Part shown: positions 24,321-36,273 of the stretch, piece after piece | Numbering within the stretch: the first letter of the stretch is position 1 | Layout: each line of letters starts with the position of its first letter | Source of the DNA: Zopfochytrium polystomum | Taxonomy: Eukaryota > Chytridiomycota > Chytridiomycetes > Chytridiales > Chytridiaceae | DNA: 64,000 nucleotides | Reading direction: 5' to 3' | Assembly (NCBI GenBank): GCA_025765615.1 | Contig: JAIVFJ010000021.1 | Coordinates: 372,001-436,000 of the forward strand | Made by a program: the position numbers and the translations under genes | Notes under the pieces: model-generated | What the model saw: the letters and a program-made list of their open reading frames with translations, nothing else | Told to the model about the DNA's origin: nothing | Databases searched by the model: none

Positions 24321-25565
24321 TCACTCGCCATCATCGTCTTCGTCGTCATCGTCATCCCCGCCCCCGCCGCCGCCGTCACCCTCATCATCGTCGTCAAAGT
24401 CGTCGTCAAAATCGTCAAAATCGTCGTCGCCTCTCCGGCCCCCGCCGTTCCGCACCTTGTCGACGATGCGCTCGGCGCCCTCCTCGTCGCCGGCCTCCAG
24501 CTTGCGCAGGTAGCTCCGGCGCTGCCGCTCGGTCATGCTGGCGCGGACGCTCTCCTCCTGCTGCTTTTCGAGGAGGACCTGCGCCGGGGTTTTCGGGGCG
24601 ATGCTGTTTCCGGGGAAGGGGGGGAGGGGGAACAAGTAAACGAGGTAAATGATCGGGTTTTGGGGGGAAGGCGACAATTTTTATTTTTTTTTATTTTTTT
24701 TTTGTTACCTGGGAGACTCTTCGGGTAGCTGGCACTTCGCGCAAACCTGCTGCTTGTCGGCGCAGGGCTGGCACAGGACGTGGTAGGCGAACTTGACGGC
24801 TTTGAGCGCGCAGGACACGCACTTTTTCGGCGCGGTCAGGGCCTTGTACTGGCCCATGCGTTTTCTGGGGGGGAGATGGAGAAGGAGTGTGGGTTTGGTG
24901 GATTTGGTTTGTTGCGATCGGTTGACCAATCTCCCTCACACCCACTTCCGGAAAGTCAGCTTGTTCGACTCCGTCCGCTGCAGCATGGTCGTAGTGCCGA
25001 TTGAATACTCGACCAACGTTCTATCATGTCAGTGTGTAGTCCGGCATTCAGATCCATCGGGAAAAAAGACCATGCTGGAGCAGAGCGGAGTCGAACAAGC
25101 TGGTTTTCCGGAAGCGAAAGGTGGGGTTGCGGGGGCAAGGAAGGGGGACCCCAAATGATCATCTCCCTTGCGAACGTAAACCCCAATCATCAAAACGCAG
25201 ACGGCGCACGGCGTTGCGACGCATGCTATTTCTCGCTTGGAAATGCCCACACACATGCTCTTCACGCATATCAAAACGATGAACAAACAGCACGACAGCA
25301 CGAACCTCCACTGTATGATCTCGACGCACTTTGCGCACAGCCCGGCGTTCGGCACATCAAAGGCGGCGGCGAGCGCCGCGGAGCCCGCCGCGCGCGGCGG
25401 TGCCGCTCCCCCCGCGCCGCCGTTGCCGGCGCCGTTCGTGTGTAGGCCGTTCCGGAAGGCGAACTGGTTCTTGTGCTTTTGCGCGGGCTTCTTGGAGCCG
25501 CGAGAGCCCTTTGCCGACGAGACTCGCTTCGGCTCGGATGGGCGAGCGCCGGCGGGGGAGGACAT
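24321..25565 (-). CDS. C9orf85-like (DUF2039) zinc-binding protein
   Basis: Minus-strand exons 25565-25306, 24864-24709 and 24603-24321 join in frame to 232 residues. The family signature is clear: KKPAQKHKNQFAFRNGLHTN at the front. A series of Cys pairs follows: CAKCVEIIQWR, KKCVSCALKAVK, YHVLCQPCA and VCAKCQLP. DUF2039 proteins are small conserved eukaryotic proteins of unknown function that are expected to bind zinc. The C-terminus is extended by an Arg/Glu helix and a run of Asp/Gly residues with little sequence information. Start 25565 was chosen because the conserved block follows within about 25 residues. Intron 1 is unusually long (441 nt) and contains a fold-back repeat. Confidence 0.85.
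24945..25114. repeat. Intronic fold-back (MITE-like) inverted repeat, 170 bp
   Basis: The left arm starts CTTCCGGAAAG at 24945 and continues CAGCTTGTTCGACTCCG to CAGCATGGTC near 24990. The right arm, ending CCGGAAG at 25114, is its reverse complement with only a few mismatches. A weaker complementarity extends inward around GCCGAT..GAAT. It lies wholly in intron 1 of the DUF2039 gene. No flanking target duplication was obvious. Confidence 0.75.
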
Positions 25566-25774
25566 ACTAAGTTGGCTGTTTGGTGTTGTTTGTATTGGAC
25601 GCGCGGGGGGGTGGGATCCGGGGGAAAGGGAGGGCGGCGGGTGGCGGCGGCGGCGGGAACGAGGGACCGGTCGATGGATTGGAACCTTTCTTTCTTTCTT
25701 TGTTCCCCGCCGAGCGAACTTGTCAAAGACTTCTAATCTTGTCAGAGAGGCAGACACAACCGCACCAAAACTAC

Positions 25775-25811
<37 letters not shown>

Positions 25812-26689
25812 TTGCGAACGGCCCAGTTTCTCCCAGTCGTATCTCCAAACTCGTCCCCCACATCACTGCTGCTATTATTATTATCACCATTATTGCTGCT
25901 GGGTTGGCATTGCTGCTGCTCCTTCGGGTCATGTTTGACACAACCACTCTCTTGTCGTGCGTGGAAGGTTGTCTGGAGCCACAGCTCAAGTACCCCGGGA
26001 AGTCAACCTCGGGGGGAAGTGAGGGACAGCGGAAGGCGGGCGTTAGGACGTCGGTGTGGCGGCCTCACTGGAGAGAGAGCCCCTTCGGGGGACGACGCCT
26101 CTTTGGGGGACAGATTTCCGTCGGGGGGATTCGCAATGCGTGCTGTGTGTGTGAGATGCCAAGAGTTAGTATTAATAATGACACTAATTAGATATTAAAC
26201 AGCTATCGGGGTCTAATATGTGCATAGTAAAATATGTCTGGGCCTGCGACTTCTATCGCCGCCGCGCCGGTTTTGTCTAATTGTGTGTGAATGTCGCCAG
26301 CGAACAGTCGCAATTGCTCTGGTGGCGCGATCGTTGGTGCAGTCACAAAAGAAAGACAAAATTCCCCAGAAGGGTCCAACCCGAACCACCTATGTCTGAA
26401 CCAGCAACGCGTTTGCGAGTTCTGATCGCGCGACCGGAATAGCGCCATCGCGAAATGGGAGTTTTTTCGTGCGTCATTTATTGGAGGGCGAGAGAGGGAG
26501 AGAGACAGAGACAGACAGAGACAGACAGAGACAGAGACAGAGTGAGAGACAGAGCGAGCAAGAGAAGAGACATACGCCAATTTTCCTCATTGTTGGAAAT
26601 GCAAAGCGGGCACTATTGGTAAGTGATCGATGATTGCACACCAGCGCGCGCGGATCTGCTTGTTAGCAGACTCTCGACGCTCACGCAGT

Positions 26690-26756
<67 letters not shown>

Positions 26757-27138
26757 CTCTGTCTCTCTCCTGTGGGCTCGCTGGCTTGCGTGCTTGAGGA
26801 TCGTTCGTCAGCCGTCGCGTGCGCGTCGATCCGTCCATCCATCAAATCAATGATAGTAATGCAACACCGCTGATTAGCAGACTCGAAGCAAAGAATCAAA
26901 TCAACCACCCAATCGGTTCCTGCTCTGAACCCCCAGGCCGCGTATATAAGAGAAGCGCTTCGGTTTCTCTTGCACTTCACAGCCCCCACTCGCCCATCGC
27001 CCTCACACTTCATCCGCATCGCTCTACACCCTCACACGCAGCCGCACACACACTGTCGGACTCACAAACACACGCTCTCTAAACTCTCATCTTCTTGCCT
27101 CTTCGCTCTCGTCTCTCTCTCTCTCTCACTCTTTCCAA
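25566..27138. other. Intergenic region with poly-A tract and CT microsatellite
   Basis: Divergent promoter region between the DUF2039 gene (minus) and the MFS gene (plus). It has an A-run at 25776-25808, a CT microsatellite at 26691-26753 and a TATA box at 26943-26949. Open frames here are low-complexity. Confidence 0.55.
26943..26949 (+). promoter_or_regulatory. Putative TATA box of the MFS permease gene
   Basis: TATATAA lies 190 nt upstream of the MFS start codon, followed by a CT-rich leader that ends CTCTCTCTCACTCTTTCC before the ATG. Confidence 0.45.
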
Positions 27139-29054
27139 ATGTCGTCGAAATTCCTTTCAAGCGACGTCGAGCGCCACCAGCGCCCCGTCGAGGACGGATC
27201 CGCCGCGCAAAGCGAAAAGTCGGGCTCGGACGTCGACCTTGTCTCGGCCGTGGCCAAGGGCGGCCACATTGACGACAGCATCGTCGAAAAACTGGCCGAC
27301 GAGCTGGGCAAAGACGTGCCTGGATACGACCCCTCCCTGGAGTGGACCGAGGCGGAAGAAAACAAAATCGTCTGGCTTCTCGACGTAAGTGCTCTTGTCC
27401 TAAGGGGGTTTGCTTTTGGTGTTTCCTTCTCTCTGTTATCTGCCATCTCGTATGCGAGGCCTGTCCTCTTTGCATGTTCCCTACTGACCGAGCCCGCTGC
27501 GGTCTTGTTTCCCCTTGTGACAACGCTAACCCACAAACCACGACGAATAGACTCGCATCATGCCTTGGGTCCTTCTTTCTACTTTTATCTTGAACGTGGA
27601 CCGCACAAACATCTCCAACGCCATCTCAGACAACTTGCCTGCGGTGAGTAAAATCGAACTCCGACCTCCGACTATCAAATATCTTTTTGGAGATCCGAAA
27701 AAACAAGGGGGAAAAAAAGCAAAGAAACAAAAAACTGACTGGTTCACTTTTTCTCCAACACAATCATACACTTCACCCTTCTCAGAACCTTGGCTTTGAC
27801 AACACGGTCGTGAACAACGCCACCTCCGTCTACGCCGTCTTCTTCTCGCTCTTTACGTTCTCTGGCGCGGTCCTCGCCAAAAAGTTTGGCCCGCACCGCG
27901 TCATCCCCGGACTCATGTTCGCATGGGGTCTCGTTACGCTGGCCCACGCCCTGATTAAGGACGCCCTCGGCTACTACTTTGTCCGCATCTTCATCGCCAT
28001 CACCGAAGGCGGCGTCATTCCAGCCACGCTCGTCTACCTCGGCGGCTACTACAAATCGACCGAGCTCGCCACCCGCCTGTCCTGGTTCTGGGGAGTCCAG
28101 TCCGTCGCGTCCGCCATCTCGGGCCTGATGTCCGCCGCCATCCTCAAAATGAGCGGCATCGGCGGGCTCTACGGCTGGAAGTGGCTCTTCATCCTCGACG
28201 GCATCCTCACCGTCGTCGTCGCGTTCCTCCTGGTCGCCGTGCTCCCCGCCCACTCGACAAAGACCATCATCTTCAACGACCGCGAGGCGAAAATCGCAGC
28301 GACCCGCGTCATCCGCGAGGACCCCGTCAAAAAGTACTACGAGCAGACCGTCCGCTGGTCCGACGTGTACGCCGCGTTCATCGATTCGCGCCTCTGGGGA
28401 CATCTCATCATCACCCTTCTCGGTCTCACCGCCCTCACGCCCCTGGGCACCTATCTGCCGACCCTGATCAAGTCCTTTGGCTTCAACGTCTACATCTCCA
28501 ATGTCCTCACCGCCCCCGGATACATCCTCGGCTTCATATCCATGACCATTATGACCACCCACAGCGACAAGACCCGCGAGCGCGGTTACCACGGCGTCTT
28601 TAGCGCGTCCTGGCTGCTCCTCGGCTTCATCCTGCTCCGCGTCGTGCCCGACAACACAAACAAGTACGCCCTGTGGGCTGTCCTCCTCTTCATCTACTCG
28701 TGGCCCATGACCCACCCCATGAACATCTCGTGGATGACCGAGCACATGGCCCCGCTCGGCAAGCGCACCGTTGGCTCCGCCGCCATCATCGCGTCCGCAA
28801 ACATCTACGCCGTCTACGCCGGCCAGATTTACCAACAGAACGACGCCCCGCGATACCACAACGGCAACTTGATCATCATCGGCTTCCTGCTCGCCACCGT
28901 CGTCGCCTGGCTGGTGTTCCGCAAGTACCTCGAGTGGATCAACAACACCCGCCAGGCAAAGTGGGATGCGTTGTCGGAGAAGGAGAAGGAGAACTACCTG
29001 GCGACCACGACGGACGTCGGAAACGACCGTCTGGACTTTAGGTTCACACTCTAA
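27139..29054 (+). CDS. MFS permease, anion:cation symporter (ACS / Dal5-like) family
   Basis: Exons 27139-27384, 27551-27643 and 27786-29054 join in frame to 535 residues, a usual length for the family. ACS transporters carry allantoate, nicotinate, biotin, pantothenate or similar organic anions across the plasma membrane with protons; which one is carried cannot be told from sequence. About 12 hydrophobic segments can be traced. The first (IMPWVLLSTFILNVDRTNISNA) carries the family's D-R-N motif. Other family signs are FGPHRVIPGLMFAWGL, the RIFIAITEGGVIPATLVYLGGYY helix and WRGW-like GLYGWKWLFILDGI. The central loop is AKIAATRVIRED. The N-terminus is acidic and the C-terminus cytosolic. Strong GC bias at third positions produces a long antisense shadow frame with no meaning. 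Confidence 0.9.
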
Positions 29055-29631
29055 AAAGGGGGGGAAAAGCGAACGGCTGCTTCTTCCTCCAAAAAACCAC
29101 TCCATTTCCGTTTTCGACTGGATGGATCAGCCAGCACGAAACTCTCCATTACTTCTCCGCCTCTCCTCTTTTTTCCCCGACCTCAGACGCTCTCTCTCTG
29201 CCACCCTTTTGGCATATGCCTCCTCCCGATAGGTTACTATTTTTCTTTGTTTATTGGTGAAATGATGGAGTGTCGCGGATTTGTTTGCCGCACCGAGTCT
29301 TCCTTCCTCTCCTTTTTCTGTCCACACACCCCGCCTCCCCGCAAGCGCGACCTCTGCAAGCCAGAGTCCTCTTCCGATTTTTAAAGGGGTGTGGGCTTCA
29401 GATCCCCTCTCCTTCCGACGTCCATTTCCAAACAACACTCTCAACGAACCGCGCACGCTTCGAAAATATTCTCCCTCTTTTTCTTTCCCCCAAGCACCTG
29501 CGCTGAAACGGGGCCGCCACCCCTACCTTCTTCCCCCTCTCACCGACCTTGCCTTTTTTTTTCCCCCTGTGGTTTTTCGTGTCGTGGGAAGGGGCTCGCT
29601 GTTATTCAGTTCTTGTTTATGAGTTTTGTTA

Positions 29632-29668
<37 letters not shown>

Positions 29669-30520
29669 CCTTCGTGGGCGGTGTCTCCCCCTCCTTGCGC
29701 GCAGAGCCTCTTACCTTCTTGAAAAGGGCGTTGAGCCCTTTTATGGACGACACGAGAAATAAAAACTGATGAAAACAAAACATGTTGGTGAAATAATCCC
29801 CTCAGTCTTGGGGACCACGACCCTAGTTGCCGTGGACACGATGAAAGACGAAAACCGCTGAACGGAGGGCGAAACTGCCGTCAAATGAACAAAAAAGGTG
29901 AGCAACTTCGCATGAAAAAAAAGAAGAAAAAAAAAAAAATTAAGGACAGAATCTCCACTCGGGACTCCTTGGCTCGCTCGTCATTGAGAGAAAAACAAAT
30001 TCAAGCATTGATGAGGATGAAGCATATACTTGCAACTCGAATACCGCTTGCTGGGATGTCTTGGTGGGAGCTTCAAGAAGGGGCCCTAAAGTGGGACAAA
30101 GGAAGTGCATGTTACATCGCGGGCTTCGTCCACATTCACATTGAGTTCGGCGGTAATCATTGTAACATTCCATTCACAAAGTTAGCTATCGGCTTATCTT
30201 CCTGGTCATCGCACCTTATCTGGAACTCTGGTTTGGAAAAATGGATGGAGAAATCTTACCACGGCCTCGTGGGGCAGGAATCCTAAGCCCGAAGAAGCAA
30301 TGCTGACACCGATGACTTCAAGTATGAGATGTAGAATACCTCAGCTTTCTGACGGAATACCAATCGATTGCTAGTTGTGATTAATCCCAAATAGCGTCGA
30401 TGAGCCAGCTTCGTTTGTTTGCCCAATTCTATGAATATCATTTAATGTGGCCTTTTGTCTAGCACATAATGCTGTGATTTTGTTGTAGTACGATGAGAGG
30501 CAGCGAATAACTTTGTCTTT
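29055..30520. other. Intergenic region, no gene seen
   Basis: Pyrimidine-rich downstream sequence with a T-run at about 29633-29668 and A-runs near 29918-29939. The rest is unique-looking sequence without a recognisable coding frame. Confidence 0.5.
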
Positions 30521-30669
30521 TAACAGAGTGTACAGGGTTGTACAGCCAGCGGATGAAAGTCTTCATACACTTGGACAAAATTTAAAAAAAGGCACCAGTT
30601 CAAACCCTTTTATTCACACTTTCCAAAAAAAAAGTTGGAACAGTAAAATGTGTGTAAGGGGCAGCTACC

Positions 30670-31860
30670 TCAATATTTGGAAGAACCAACTTTGTTTTTG
30701 ATGACAGCCTTGATTCTCCTTGGCATACTTTCAACTAAACATTGAAGGAACAAAGGGGAAATTTTGCTCCATGCGCTTGCAACTGATTTTTTCACTGCTG
30801 GAATTCCTGAGGGGCGATCCTTTTGCACTGTTAGTTTCAGGTGTTCCCAGAGATGCTCGATTGGGTTTAGATCCAGGCTTTGTGCAGGCCAGTCCAGAAC
30901 TTTCAATCCACGTTTCTGAAACCATCGTCCCTTTGTGAGCAGGTGCATTGTCTTGCTGTAGATGATATTGGCAGTCACGTCCTGTTGGTAGTCTATTTTA
31001 TATCCATATAGTACAGAAAACCCTCAAACTCCACATCCAGAATGTCAAGATACTTGGATGAGTTGAGTCTGCTGTCGATGAACGAAAAGCATCCTGGGTT
31101 CGAACCCATGAAACAACCACAAATAGAGAAAGATTCCCAACCACTCTTGCTTGAACCTTGCAAGCACTCTTTCATCATACTTTCCCCAGCTCTCCTCCAC
31201 ACACAGACCTTGCCCTGCTTCCAAGTTTCGAAAGTTGCCTTGTCAGTCCAGATAACTTTGGCCCAATCCTTGACAGTCCACTCCTTGCGCTTGCAAAAAA
31301 TGCCAGGTGTCTTGCTTGATGCTTTGGAAACAAAAAAGGCCTCTTCTTTAAAATACGGCTGTGAATTCCAAGCTGGTGAAAGTACTTCTGAATGGTTCTG
31401 GTTGAAACTGGAGAAGATCAGGCTAAATTCAAGATGTTTGAGATGTCCTGCGATGATTCTCTGCAGAGCCTTTTGTTGCCTGAGCCAGATATTGTGGATT
31501 GTAGACTGAGAGCTTTTTTGGCTGTCTGCTGCGTGGGAGATCCACCAGGCTTCCTGTCTTGTCAAAACGTTGTATGATACTATGGGCACTTGATCACTTG
31601 ATTGGAACGAAGTCTCTGATCCTGCAAATGCTCCATCCCTTCTCATGCAAGTTGACAACTGTCTTGCATATTGCAGCATTGTGCTTTGTGTGATGCTGTT
31701 TCTCCATGCTGAATTTGGACATGATCTTGGGGACAGTGATGGTGGTGGGAGCCACAGATCGGGTGGTGGTGGCAGGAGGACAAGGCTGTTTTGACAAGGC
31801 GTCTGAAGACTTTTTTTCCCCCACTGTTCCTCCGTTGAGAAGCGCCAGACCATTACCCAA
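30670..31860 (-). pseudogene. Degenerate Tc1/mariner transposase (DD34E type)
   Basis: Read on the minus strand from about 31860. Recognisable parts are the first catalytic Asp in VIWTDKATFETWKQG (about 31245) and VWRRAGESMMKECLQG. The second catalytic block, around the QDNAPAHK coding region near 30945, is in a different frame. LDWPAQSLDLNPIEHLWEHL follows with the final Glu near 30860. At least one frameshift lies just after the second Asp, and the N-terminal DNA-binding part is scrambled, so it cannot make active enzyme. Candidate degraded ends are TACAGGGTTGTACAGCCAG near 30530 and its imperfect mirror near 31940. A relative of the same family lies at 46639-47350. Confidence 0.8.
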
Positions 31861-32952
31861 CTATCAAGCTGGGCTACTTATATCTGTTGGATATGTCTTG
31901 TGTCACAATGAAGGGGCGATATTTGTGACTGGACTGTAGACAGGGCTGTCACCAGGGTGGTCCCATGAAGGGGCCTTGGCCCTGTGAAAGCGACTGCAGG
32001 GGACAAGCGCAGACCACCTGCCACTTGCCCATCTGCTGTGCTGCTGGCCCCACGAAGGGGATACCCTGTGGGCAACAGATGAGTTTGTAACTGTGGGCCA
32101 GGCAAAGTACCAGCGCCTCTTCACCTATCGGAAGTGAAGCAGTCTGCCTACAGAGGAGGCCAACAGGCAAGTAGTACCTGTCCATTCCCAGTGCGGCTTG
32201 AGTGGGCCTGTGAATGGGGTGAAGTCCACTTACGGTGGAGACAGGCGCATGGCACCCTCTTGGTCTGCTTCACTTCCGGAAAACAACTTTGCAGATGGTT
32301 GTCAGTGTGTTCAACAGTGCCCATCAGGGATCACGCTGATGGACAGTGTCGAAGACTGACAACAAAGGACAAAATCCAACTAAGTAGACACACTTGGCGG
32401 ACATAGTTATTTAAGTATAGATTCTTGGTTTGGACATTGTATGGTTAGATATTATAGTGCACTGGTTTGTGTGCTCCAGCGTGTGTTATGTGTCAGGTTT
32501 CAAATCGACACCCGATATGCGATAATCTCGCGATAATCCCATCCCGATACTCCAAAAACGACAACTATAATGCAGAAACGTGTTTTTCTGACTGTCAGCC
32601 TCACTTAGTGCAGCGGCCATCCTAGTGCGACTTGGGGATATTATTATCCATCTGTATGGTGGGTTGCCTTGTGTGTGCCAAGCAAGCGTTTTTGAAAAGA
32701 GAGCCTGTCCGGAGGTATTGCATGTAACAGCAGCACACACACACACACACACACACACACCATGTCAGTCCAGTCAGTCCAGTCGGCCCAGACAGTCAGT
32801 CAGTCAGTCAGTCAGTCAGGCTGTGTCAGGGTGAGCTGGGCGATCGCAGTTCTGGGTTGCAAATAATTAACGTTTGCCTTTCTTCGGCGCTTCCAAGAAT
32901 CCAATATGTGGAAGACCAGCCTGGCCGCAATTTTCTTCCCTCATCGGCTGCC

Positions 32953-32985
<33 letters not shown>

Positions 32986-33562
32986 GCCTTTCTGTCTGTC
33001 TGTCTGCCTGCCTCTCCTTCTCTCTCTCCCTCTCTTTCTGTCGCTCTCACGGCCTCTGTCTCTCTCGGGGGCCTTCTCGCTGCCTCCTTCCTCTTTCGGG
33101 TCGGGAAGCGGGCGGAATTGAGCCGCACACAATCTAGAAAATTGCCACCAACACCCCCTCCTCCCCCCAGTCCGCCTGCCTTTGCGGTCGGTCGATCTGC
33201 TTCTTTGTCTTCCGACCAATTGTTACGATGGATGCGACGCAGGACATGCTGAATGAAAATGGGCGGACAGACAGACAGACAGACTGGCAGACAGACAGAC
33301 AAACGGCAGCTCCTTCACTTAGTTGCTCCTTGGCGCCTCCAGCCTTCTTCACCTCCTGAGGCCTTACTTTTTTTAAATCTTCACTGTCCGTCCCTTTGCC
33401 ATCGTCACTCCTTGACGCTCCTTCCCCCGTTGCCGCCGCCGCCGACGCCGCCTTACCCGACACCGAAACGCCACAACCCGTATCCTGCAGGCAGGAGCCT
33501 ACCGCCCCCACCCAGCCCTCGACCCCCAAGCCGCCCGCCAACGCCAGAGCCCTCACATTGCC
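31861..33562. other. Intergenic region with inverted arms and microsatellites
   Basis: 14-bp arms CGGAAGTGAAGCAG (32129-32142) and CTGCTTCACTTCCG (32265-32278) are exact reverse complements. Also present are an AC repeat (32733-32760), a CAGT repeat near 32795-32820, a CTGT repeat (about 32948-33006) and GACAGACA repeats near 33266-33302. The 5' end of the SH3 gene may extend into the right part. Confidence 0.5.
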
Positions 33563-35046
33563 ATGTCGACTGGAACATGCTTTTCGCTGGCCACCAGCAT
33601 GGCTTGCCCCGATCTCTCCACTGCGTGTAAGTGTTCTCCTTGGTGGCTTCCTCGCGGAACCGCAGAGTGTGAAACTGACTCCCTTCGTCTTTGCAGTTGT
33701 CATGAGTGACACCCAGGACGGTATCACCGATGTCACGGGCTTCGACAACTTTGTCATGACCAAGGCGAAGGAGACGTCCCCGGAGTACATTGCAGGCTTC
33801 CAGTCAACCTACGGATGCAAGATGTTTGCTGGGATGGGTATCCGATTTTACCAGAGCACCGTCTGCCACTTTGTGAGTCCACAGCAAATCTGTTTTACCG
33901 AAAGTTTAGGAACATCTCTCTAACCCGTCGTTCCAGTTGGTGTCAACGTCTCTCAATTACTGCAAGGCATACCAAACAACGACTTACACCCCTCTCTGCC
34001 AATCGACTTGCTTGAACTACATCAGCTCGGTTCAAGCCATTTTCAACAACACTGCGATTTGCACTGCAACACCCACAGACGCTCAGGCCGCTGCTCGGCA
34101 GGCCTTCTTGACCCCTGGAAGTACCCCTGGCAACTCGGATATCTACTACGCGTGGTGCCTCACCTTGAACCCTGCTACTCAAGCACCCCAGTGCGTAAAC
34201 GGCTTGAAGTCGGAAGCATCGACCATGGGCTTTGCCACCCTGACGGAGGCAGTCGGATTCTGCAAGGCCGGAACGGCCAACATGACCACTTCCGACGCGC
34301 AGACTTGCGCCACAGTTTTGGACACATTCGCCAGCGCAGTAGTCGAGCTTTTGAAGCCAGCGGTGAACCTCCCCTGGATTGCTACCGGGCTTGCGGCCGC
34401 CGGAATGATCTTCATCTACCTGTTCTTTGTTGTCTCGATTTCCCTGCGCCGCTGGCGCAACTCGTCCAACAAGCGGGTGGCGATCTTCTCTGCCCCGCCA
34501 AAGGAGAAGGAGGAGAAGGCCGCCCCCCCGCCACCCGCAAAGGGTGCCCCTGCCGAGTTTGTGGGAGCTTCTGGCCCGGGATTCACTGGAACAATTGCGC
34601 GCGGCGGCGAGCTGCCTCAAGCTAAGCGCCAGTCGATCTTTGAGAGGATGGGCGGCGCCGGACGGCGCAACGACGACCCCTTCCGCAACGAGCGACCCAT
34701 GTCTTCGAGCACCCGCTTCTCTCGCGCCCAGGCGGACATGGGCAGCCGCAGCAACGCCCCTCCCGGCGACTACCTTCCCATGAACGACGACTCGAACCTG
34801 CTCGTCAAGATGTCTGTGGTCGAGGCGTACGCCGCCCAGCTCGCCGACGAGGCAACCCTCCGCATGGGCGACACGGTCATTGTTGAGGAGATGTTTGACG
34901 ACGGCTGGTGCACTATCCGCAACGAAATGTCTGGCGAGGTCGGCGTCGTTCCGCTGTCGTGCCTCGCACCTGCTGACGGTGGGCGGCGGAAGGGGTCGAG
35001 GAAGTCGGGAGTCCGTGCTTCTTCGCTCTACACTACCAACCCTTAA
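33563..35046 (+). CDS. Single-pass membrane protein with cytosolic SH3 domain
   Basis: Exons 33563-33626, 33697-33872 and 33937-35046 join in frame to 449 residues. The extracellular part (about 1-240) is Cys- and Thr-rich (CFSLATSMACPDLST, then SLNYCKAYQTTTYTPLCQSTC). One transmembrane helix follows (WIATGLAAAGMIFIYLFFVV) with a basic stop-transfer SLRRWRNSSNKR. A disordered Pro/Ala-rich cytosolic linker then leads to an SH3 domain (VEAYAAQLADEATLRMGDTV, DDGWCTI, GEVGVVPLSCL). The layout suits a surface sensor or adaptor that links the wall or environment to signalling or actin partners; that role is inferred. No signal peptide was found at this ATG, so an upstream first exon may be missing. 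Confidence 0.75.
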
Positions 35047-35639
35047 AAAGGAGAGTTTCTTCTCCATTTAGGATCGTGTCACTCTGGCCCCCCGGCTCGC
35101 ATGTTTCTCGTCAACCTTTTTTTTGCCCTGGCACAGGCTTTCTTCGCTTGCTGGTTTGCTTGGTTTCTTCCATTCCCATAGTCCTCCCCTATTTGTGTGT
35201 TCCTTCCTTATTGAGCCTCCGGTTGTATCTACAATTTTTCACAATTCCGCCCCGCCCTTTCTCGATTCCTTCTTACCAATTCAGTCTTGCCATTGGGGGT
35301 TCGATGCGACCGCCTCAAATTCCAACACCCCCCCGGGTCGTCCTTTTTTCAGGCCAACAAAACCCAGTCATTTCTCATTTTCACACTGCCTTTTTTTTTC
35401 TTCCTTCTCCACTTCACCTGCTGGGGTTCCAGATGCGGCCGCGTCCCCTTCGCCGACCAGCTATGTGCTCTTTACCTCTTCGCGTCGTTTTTAGGAAGAA
35501 CAGGGAGGTCGAGTCGGCGGCGAGTGTTTAAAAAGCCACTCAAGAGCCCCCTGACTTTGACGCTCTGTAGTGGTAACTTTTTCCCCAGTTCCTCTTCTTT
35601 GCGTTCCGCTGCCTGCCGTTTCCTTTGCCTTCTTCGTTT

Positions 35640-35700
<61 letters not shown>

Positions 35701-36061
35701 CACCTTCGCCCCCGCCCGCCCGTCCGCTTCTTGTTGTTTGCCTTGGAGTTTGTTACCTATGAATTTCGGCTGGTTCGAAGCGATTCAGAGGCAACAATAA
35801 GCAGCAACTTCAAACTCTCGTTGGTTTGAGAAGAGAATGTAAGAGCGAAAGAGAGAGAGAGAGAGAGAGAGAGACGGTGTGTTTGTGTGTGTGTGTTGTT
35901 AGGCTTGGTGAGCGGTGAGGAGGGCAGCGACGCGATCGGCAAACCGAGACTGTTGGGGAACTTTCATTCCGCGACCAAAAACAGCGAGATTCTGTCAAGA
36001 AAGTTAGTGGCCACTTTAGCGATATGTGCAAGGAAAAAATGAAGGGGAAACAAATAAGCTA

Positions 36062-36118
<57 letters not shown>

Positions 36119-36226
36119 AGCGAGGGTTTGGTGGTGGCGATAGGAAGAATTGAATGACAGAGCGACCAGGTGGGAGCAAAAAAAGAAAAAAAAAGGGAAA
36201 AACCAAAAAGCAAAAACAACAAATAC

Positions 36227-36261
<35 letters not shown>

Positions 36262-36273
36262 GACAACAGCTCG
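35047..36273. other. Intergenic region with CT, GA and GT microsatellites
   Basis: Contains a CT repeat at 35642-35697, a GA repeat near 35851-35873, a GT repeat at 36065-36114 and an A-run at about 36229-36258, just before the next start codon. No gene was seen. Confidence 0.55.

Noticed and set aside
27744..29105. 453-residue open frame antisense to the MFS permease
   Set aside because: Rich in Gly, Asp, Glu and Val with no domain. It mirrors third-position GC bias of the sense gene, whose exons and membrane helices are clear.
31095..31108. TGGGTTCGAACCCA, resembling a tRNA T-arm
   Set aside because: It lies inside the Tc1/mariner remnant as a simple palindrome, with no acceptor, D or anticodon arms around it.
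32950..33302. CTGT and GACAGACA arrays considered as a CRISPR-like or satellite array
   Set aside because: Plain four-base microsatellites without unique spacers; the genome is eukaryotic.
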